A stretch of DNA of 9,737 bases from Planctomycetaceae bacterium (GTDB lineage: Bacteria; Planctomycetota; Planctomycetia; Pirellulales; Pirellulaceae). Shown here piece after piece: positions 6,176 through 9,737 of the stretch. Every line of letters starts with the position of its first letter. The stretch's first letter is position 1. The stretch spans positions 1-9,737 of the forward strand of contig SKVE01000252.1 of the NCBI GenBank assembly GCA_007129635.1. Direction: 5' to 3'. The notes under the pieces were generated by a model. That model did not search any database. It was not told the DNA's origin and saw only the letters and a list, made by a program, of their open reading frames with translations. The translations under genes were made by a program, and so were the position numbers.

Positions 6176-7022
6176 ACGACCGAAGACTCTCAGGCCATTG
6201 GCCTTGAAAAACCTCCTCGGCCGGTCCCGTCATGGACACACGATCGTCGGCGTCATTCCATTGGAGGATCAGGTCGCCGCCGCGCAGATGATTGACGATG
6301 CGTCGCTGGGTGCGTCCGGTCAGCACGCCGGCGACGCAGACGGCGCTGGCGCCGGTACCACAGGCCCAGGTCTCGCCCGAGCCCCGTTCCCAGGTCCGCT
6401 GGCGGACTTCGCCCGGCCCGATGACTTCGACGAATTCGACGTTGACCCGCGCCGGGAATTCCGGCGCGGTTTCGATCCGGGGCCCCAGCCCCAGGACCAG
6501 TTCGTCCGTGGCTTCGGGGACGAAGAGCACGCAATGCGGATTGCCCATCGATACGCAGGTGACGTTCCAGCGATGTCCGGCGATTTCCAACGGCACATCG
6601 ACGACGGGCGAGCCGGGCAGTTGGGTCGGGATTTGCGAGGCTTCCAGGATCGGCGGCCCCATGTCCACCCGAACCTGCTGCACCAGGCCATCACGCGTCT
6701 GGACGTGTACTGCCAGCACACCCGCACCCGTTTCGATCCGCAACAGCTCGCGCCGGCACAAGCCGTGATCGTACACGTATTTGGCCACACAGCGGATGCC
6801 GTTGCCGCACATCTCCGCTTCCGATCCGTCTGCGTTGAACATCTGCATCCGCGCATCGGCCGATTCCGAAGGTCGGATCAGGATCAGCCCATCCCCGCCG
6901 ACGCCGAAACGTCGATCCGAGATCCGCCGCGCCAGTTCGGGCAGGTCGTCGGGTACGTCTTGGGTGAAACAATCGACGTACACATAGTCGTTTCCCGCGC
7001 CGTGCATCTTGGTGAATCGCAT
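6174..7022 (-). CDS. dapF: Diaminopimelate epimerase
   Basis: A complete 282-residue enzyme, close to the family's usual ~275. It interconverts LL- and meso-diaminopimelate without a cofactor, in the cytoplasm, for lysine and peptidoglycan synthesis. Both catalytic cysteines are present: C72 in [18 protein letters not shown] and C221 in [16 protein letters not shown]. The N-terminal [12 protein letters not shown] and the [13 protein letters not shown] block are typical, as is MGNPHCVLF (159-167). The start at ATG 7022 has GGGAGAG (7036-7030) upstream with normal spacing. It lies 24 bp after the AsmA-like gene stop, so the two are probably co-transcribed, and it ends inside a strong stem-loop. 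No other lysine gene is in view. The presence of dapF agrees with the finding that planctomycetes do make peptidoglycan. Confidence 0.97.
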   Translation of the reverse strand: MRFTKMHGAGNDYVYVDCFTQDVPDDLPELARRISDRRFGVGGDGLILIRPSESADARMQMFNADGSEAEMCGNGIRCVAKYVYDHGLCRRELLRIETGAGVLAVHVQTRDGLVQQVRVDMGPPILEASQIPTQLPGSPVVDVPLEIAGHRWNVTCVSMGNPHCVLFVPEATDELVLGLGPRIETAPEFPARVNVEFVEVIGPGEVRQRTWERGSGETWACGTGASAVCVAGVLTGRTQRRIVNHLRGGDLILQWNDADDRVSMTGPAEEVFQGQWPESLRS

Positions 7023-7029
7023 CCAGCAT

Positions 7030-7036
7030 CTCTCCC
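7030..7036 (-). promoter_or_regulatory. Shine-Dalgarno site of dapF
   Basis: GGGAGAG in the minus-strand transcript, 7 nt before ATG 7022, within the 24-bp gap after the AsmA-like gene stop. It supports the dapF start and independent initiation within a shared transcript. Confidence 0.7.
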
Positions 7037-7046
7037 GTGATTTCCG

Positions 7047-9737
7047 TTACGGTGCCCGTTCCCTATTCAGCCAGCTCACCTGGTTTCGTGCGGCGGCCTC
7101 GGGGAATAACTGTTCCAAGGTCTCGCGGACCATCGGCAGGGGTTCGCGAGTCAAGTGCGGCTGGTCCAGGGTGTCGGTCGCGCGGATCAACAGCAGTTGC
7201 TGAGCTGCCTGATGCAGCAGCGCGCGCAACGCGGCCGGTTCCCACTCGCGCCGCCCTACCAAAGTGTAAAATTTCATGTCGATCTGTCGATCCAGGTTCA
7301 TCTCGCCATGCCCTTTCAGACTGATCGCATCGCCGTGAAAGTCGATCCGATCAAAGTACAGGTGCTCGCCCTGGATGCGGAAATCGATATTGCTGCTGGT
7401 AAAGGCCGTACGATCGGGCGGCCGGATGCTCAGCAACTTCAGCAGCGCCAGCATGACCGGGACCTCATAGATATCCGCCTCGAACAGCCGGACGAATCCG
7501 TCGCCGCGCCACGTATGGCGACCTTGAGCCGTCCCGCGCAGATTCACCACGGCATTGGCCTTGCCACGGATGTCCCGGTCGGCGTGCGAGACCTCGGTGG
7601 TGAACTGCTGCAAATCGCCGTCCTCCAACGCCGCTCGTAGATGGAAGGGAAGCTGGTCGTCCAGCCCGACCGCGATATCGGCCGAGATCGTTCCGCCAAA
7701 GGCTTGTGCGACCAACGACCGGGGCGCCCCATCGATCTCGTCGCCCTCCGCCTCGATCCCCAACACGACTCGATCCGGTTGGATCAGCAGGGGGCCGCGG
7801 ATCTGGGTGAGCTGGAGGTCCTGGTACATCAGTGAATCGAGCTGCAGATCCCCGCGACTGAAGAAATCGTTGCCCATGCTTCTGCCCGTCAGACGCACTT
7901 CGCCGTGGACTTGCTCCAGAGCCAAACCGCAGACCAGGCTGACGTTCTCCAAGTCCACATTCAGATCCCACGAGATGGCGGGTGGCTGGCCCTGGGCGCC
8001 GTGAATCGCCAACGCACCGTGCACGCTCACATCGCCTCGCGGCGAGAGCCGGTCGATGGCCTTGCCCCATCCCTTGGGCAGCGCGCTGACCAATTCCCGA
8101 TCGAAACGCGCTCGCTCGATCACCAGATTCGTCACGTCCACCAGCCACCGATCCTCCGATTCGAAGCGGCACCAGCCGTCCAGGCTGATCGAGGCGTTTT
8201 CCAATCGAGCGGACATCCGCTGTAACTGGACCTGGCCGTCGTGGTAACGGATGATTCCCGTCAAATCGTTCAGTCGCTGGGGAAACGACTTGGGCATCAG
8301 CGTGATGCTCCGCCCTTCGTCCTGCAATCGCTTTTCCCATTCGCGAGCCTGGACCTGGATCGAAAGGTCATCCACGGCCGATCGGTACTGCAGCATGACC
8401 TGCAGGTGATCCAAAGCACCTTGCGGACGCAATTCCCGCCAGACGCGTTGGGCACTGGGATGCAAAGCATCTCGCAAGTCGTCTTCCAAAGGGATTTCCG
8501 TGCCCGTGAAGTTCAACGTCAGGAGGCTGCCGCCATCGTCGGTGGGCATCCAACTGCCGTGGCATTCGATGTATCCGCTACGATTACGCCCCGATAAATT
8601 CTGGAATGTCCAGCCCCGGTCGTCCCAGACGATCGTTCCGCGAATCGATCCCAGCGGATAGGCAAAGCGATCGTAACGCATGGTGCAGTTGTGCAAATCG
8701 ATCTTGACCAAGCGGTGGGTGGGTCCGTCGGGCTGCCGCCGCTCGAAACGCCCAGCGACCGTCAAGGCTCCGCCCGGACGCAACGATTCAAGGACCCTTC
8801 GAGCCTGGGTGTCGACCACGGCGTTCAACAGTTTCTCGTCCAGCGGAATCGGGCGCGGACAAGCGATTTCCAACCAACCGGTCGGTGCGCCGGTCACGTG
8901 GTCGACCCGACCGTTGATGGTCACGGTCTGCTCGCTCGCAGCCGCCTCGAGTTCGATCGACAGGACATCCCGAGCCAGCGTGATCTGGCCTCGAGCCCGC
9001 TGCAGTCGATAGGGAAAATTCCGGTAGACGAACGAGACATCGTGGCATGTCACCTGGGCGCGAGGCTGCCAATGCTGGCCATCGAAATCCAATTGGACGT
9101 CGGCGTCGACCACTCCCTGCGGTGAATACTCCTGCCAAACTTCGCCCAGCGCCGATGGCAAGACTTGAGCGAATGCCTGATCCAGGTGCAGGCGTCGAGC
9201 TCGCGCTTCCAGCGACATGGGGCTGCTGCCGCTGAAGTCTTGCCCCGTCCACGACAATTCCAGTTCGGTTGCGCCATTGCGAGCGTAGAAGTTCTGGATG
9301 GCCAGATGCCGATCGTCCCAGCGGAATTGGGCGCGTCCGTCGTACAGACGGAAGGGCAGCCGCGGATCGCGGATCTGGCCGTCAGCCCATTGACCCTGGA
9401 CGGCGAAGCGGGGCGGCGACTCGGTACGCGAATCGCCCGAGACGTGAAAGTCCAACGAAACGCGGCCCTCGACCGACTGCATCGGCTGGCTCCACTGACG
9501 CCACGGTGCCGGGATGGCCCGGTACAAGGGCTGAGTCAACTTCAGCCCGCTGACCTGCCCGCGTAGATCCCAAATACCCGATTCGACAGGCAACAACGCC
9601 TCGAATCGCACCTGCTCCAGATGATCGGCTGTACCGGTGCCTTGTAACTGCAAAGCTTTGCCCTTCACCGTGTCGGCCGCCAAGTGCTGTTCTCGGTCAT
9701 CTCGCGGCGAGATTTCCAAGTTCAGATCGCGGATCGA
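7047..9737 (-). CDS. Large AsmA/YhdP-like envelope protein, N-terminus beyond the window
   Basis: The frame is open to the right edge and gives 896 C-terminal residues. A TTG at 9719 is not a credible start because the same pattern continues upstream of it. The protein is built of alternating short strands, as in the AsmA-like family (AsmA, YhdP, TamB), whose long grooved beta sheets are thought to carry phospholipids between inner and outer membranes. About five tandem units of ~115-128 residues are visible (listed separately), each opening with a (L/I)xLD..L..ALP...W..L.P.G pattern and many ending in a PYxL...G.I....D strand pair. The C-terminal part (about 7577-7110) resembles an AsmA_2-type end: a GKANAVVNLRGT segment, the hydrophobic helix VPVMLALLKLLSI (7463-7425), then FRIQGEHLYFDRIDFHGDAISLKGHGEMNLD. 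An N-terminal membrane anchor, expected in the family, would be outside the window. It is followed after 24 bp by dapF. Being so large, it is likely a main envelope lipid-transport component; direct evidence is only the fold-like pattern. Confidence 0.83.
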   Translation of the reverse strand, partial: SIRDLNLEISPRDDREQHLAADTVKGKALQLQGTGTADHLEQVRFEALLPVESGIWDLRGQVSGLKLTQPLYRAIPAPWRQWSQPMQSVEGRVSLDFHVSGDSRTESPPRFAVQGQWADGQIRDPRLPFRLYDGRAQFRWDDRHLAIQNFYARNGATELELSWTGQDFSGSSPMSLEARARRLHLDQAFAQVLPSALGEVWQEYSPQGVVDADVQLDFDGQHWQPRAQVTCHDVSFVYRNFPYRLQRARGQITLARDVLSIELEAAASEQTVTINGRVDHVTGAPTGWLEIACPRPIPLDEKLLNAVVDTQARRVLESLRPGGALTVAGRFERRQPDGPTHRLVKIDLHNCTMRYDRFAYPLGSIRGTIVWDDRGWTFQNLSGRNRSGYIECHGSWMPTDDGGSLLTLNFTGTEIPLEDDLRDALHPSAQRVWRELRPQGALDHLQVMLQYRSAVDDLSIQVQAREWEKRLQDEGRSITLMPKSFPQRLNDLTGIIRYHDGQVQLQRMSARLENASISLDGWCRFESEDRWLVDVTNLVIERARFDRELVSALPKGWGKAIDRLSPRGDVSVHGALAIHGAQGQPPAISWDLNVDLENVSLVCGLALEQVHGEVRLTGRSMGNDFFSRGDLQLDSLMYQDLQLTQIRGPLLIQPDRVVLGIEAEGDEIDGAPRSLVAQAFGGTISADIAVGLDDQLPFHLRAALEDGDLQQFTTEVSHADRDIRGKANAVVNLRGTAQGRHTWRGDGFVRLFEADIYEVPVMLALLKLLSIRPPDRTAFTSSNIDFRIQGEHLYFDRIDFHGDAISLKGHGEMNLDRQIDMKFYTLVGRREWEPAALRALLHQAAQQLLLIRATDTLDQPHLTREPLPMVRETLEQLFPEAAARNQVSWLNRERAP
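7785..9539 (-). repeat. Five tandem protein repeat units in the AsmA-like protein
   Basis: Unit starts, in translation order: 9539 (LTQPLYRAIPAPWRQW), 9191 (LHLDQAFAQVLPSALGEVW), 8849 (IPLDEKLLNAVVDTQ), 8495 (IPLEDDLRDALHPSAQRVW) and 8111 (ARFDRELVSALPKGW). Spacings are 116, 114, 118 and 128 residues, and the last unit fades near 7785. Shared traits are an amphipathic helix with LD/ED and AL(P/H), then a P.G turn, a long strand pair, a (F/L)PYxL-type turn in several units, and a final G.I...D strand. The units are diverged at DNA level, so this is old protein-domain duplication, not a recent DNA repeat. Confidence 0.6.

Noticed and set aside
6171..7040. 289-residue open frame on + over dapF
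   Set aside because: Shadow of dapF, whose two catalytic cysteine motifs on the minus strand are unmistakable.

Overview
The window looks like genomic DNA from a planctomycete, most likely of the Pirellulales type. This is inferred from the protein style (CrtI-like oxidoreductases paired with an ACP and a ketosynthase, and a very large AsmA-like protein), from the GC-rich codon use, and from an interspersed palindrome of a kind I associate with that group. It was not tested by any search. All genes except a fragment at the left edge lie on the minus strand and are described here in transcription order, from right to left.

Right part (9737 to 6174): the C-terminal ~896 residues of a large AsmA/YhdP-like envelope protein with about five tandem ~115-128-residue repeats, then dapF (diaminopimelate epimerase) 24 bp downstream. 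Both probably share one transcript. Middle (6173 to 6007): a 167-bp gap with three consecutive stem-loops, each with a 3-nt loop. The first overlaps the dapF stop and the second is a long REP-like palindrome. They probably separate dapF from the next gene set. Left part (6006 to ~160): a lipid-type gene cluster made of a DUF374/LPLAT acyltransferase, an OleD-like NAD(P)-dependent reductase, a FabF-type ketosynthase with all catalytic residues, a dedicated acyl carrier protein, and two different CrtI/RetSat-superfamily FAD oxidoreductases. The second oxidoreductase is cut at about residue 276.

The cluster has the parts for elongating an ACP-bound acyl chain (ketosynthase, ACP), desaturating or isomerising it (two FAD oxidoreductases), reducing a keto group (OleD-like) and esterifying the product into a lipid (acyltransferase). 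The product cannot be read from the sequence. The nearest precedents I know are the gene sets proposed for ladderane lipids in anammox planctomycetes and the Ole hydrocarbon pathway, and neither is matched in full.

Left edge (1 to ~180): the + strand carries the C-terminal part of a CheW chemotaxis coupling protein. It breaks off in the middle of its last domain, exactly where the minus-strand oxidoreductase breaks off in its own domain. The two share only ~21-24 bp. This is best read as a chimeric join (assembly artefact or rearrangement), so genes left of ~180 should not be treated as neighbours of the cluster.

No gap longer than 167 bp lies between genes. I saw no tRNA, rRNA, CRISPR array, transposase or phage gene.
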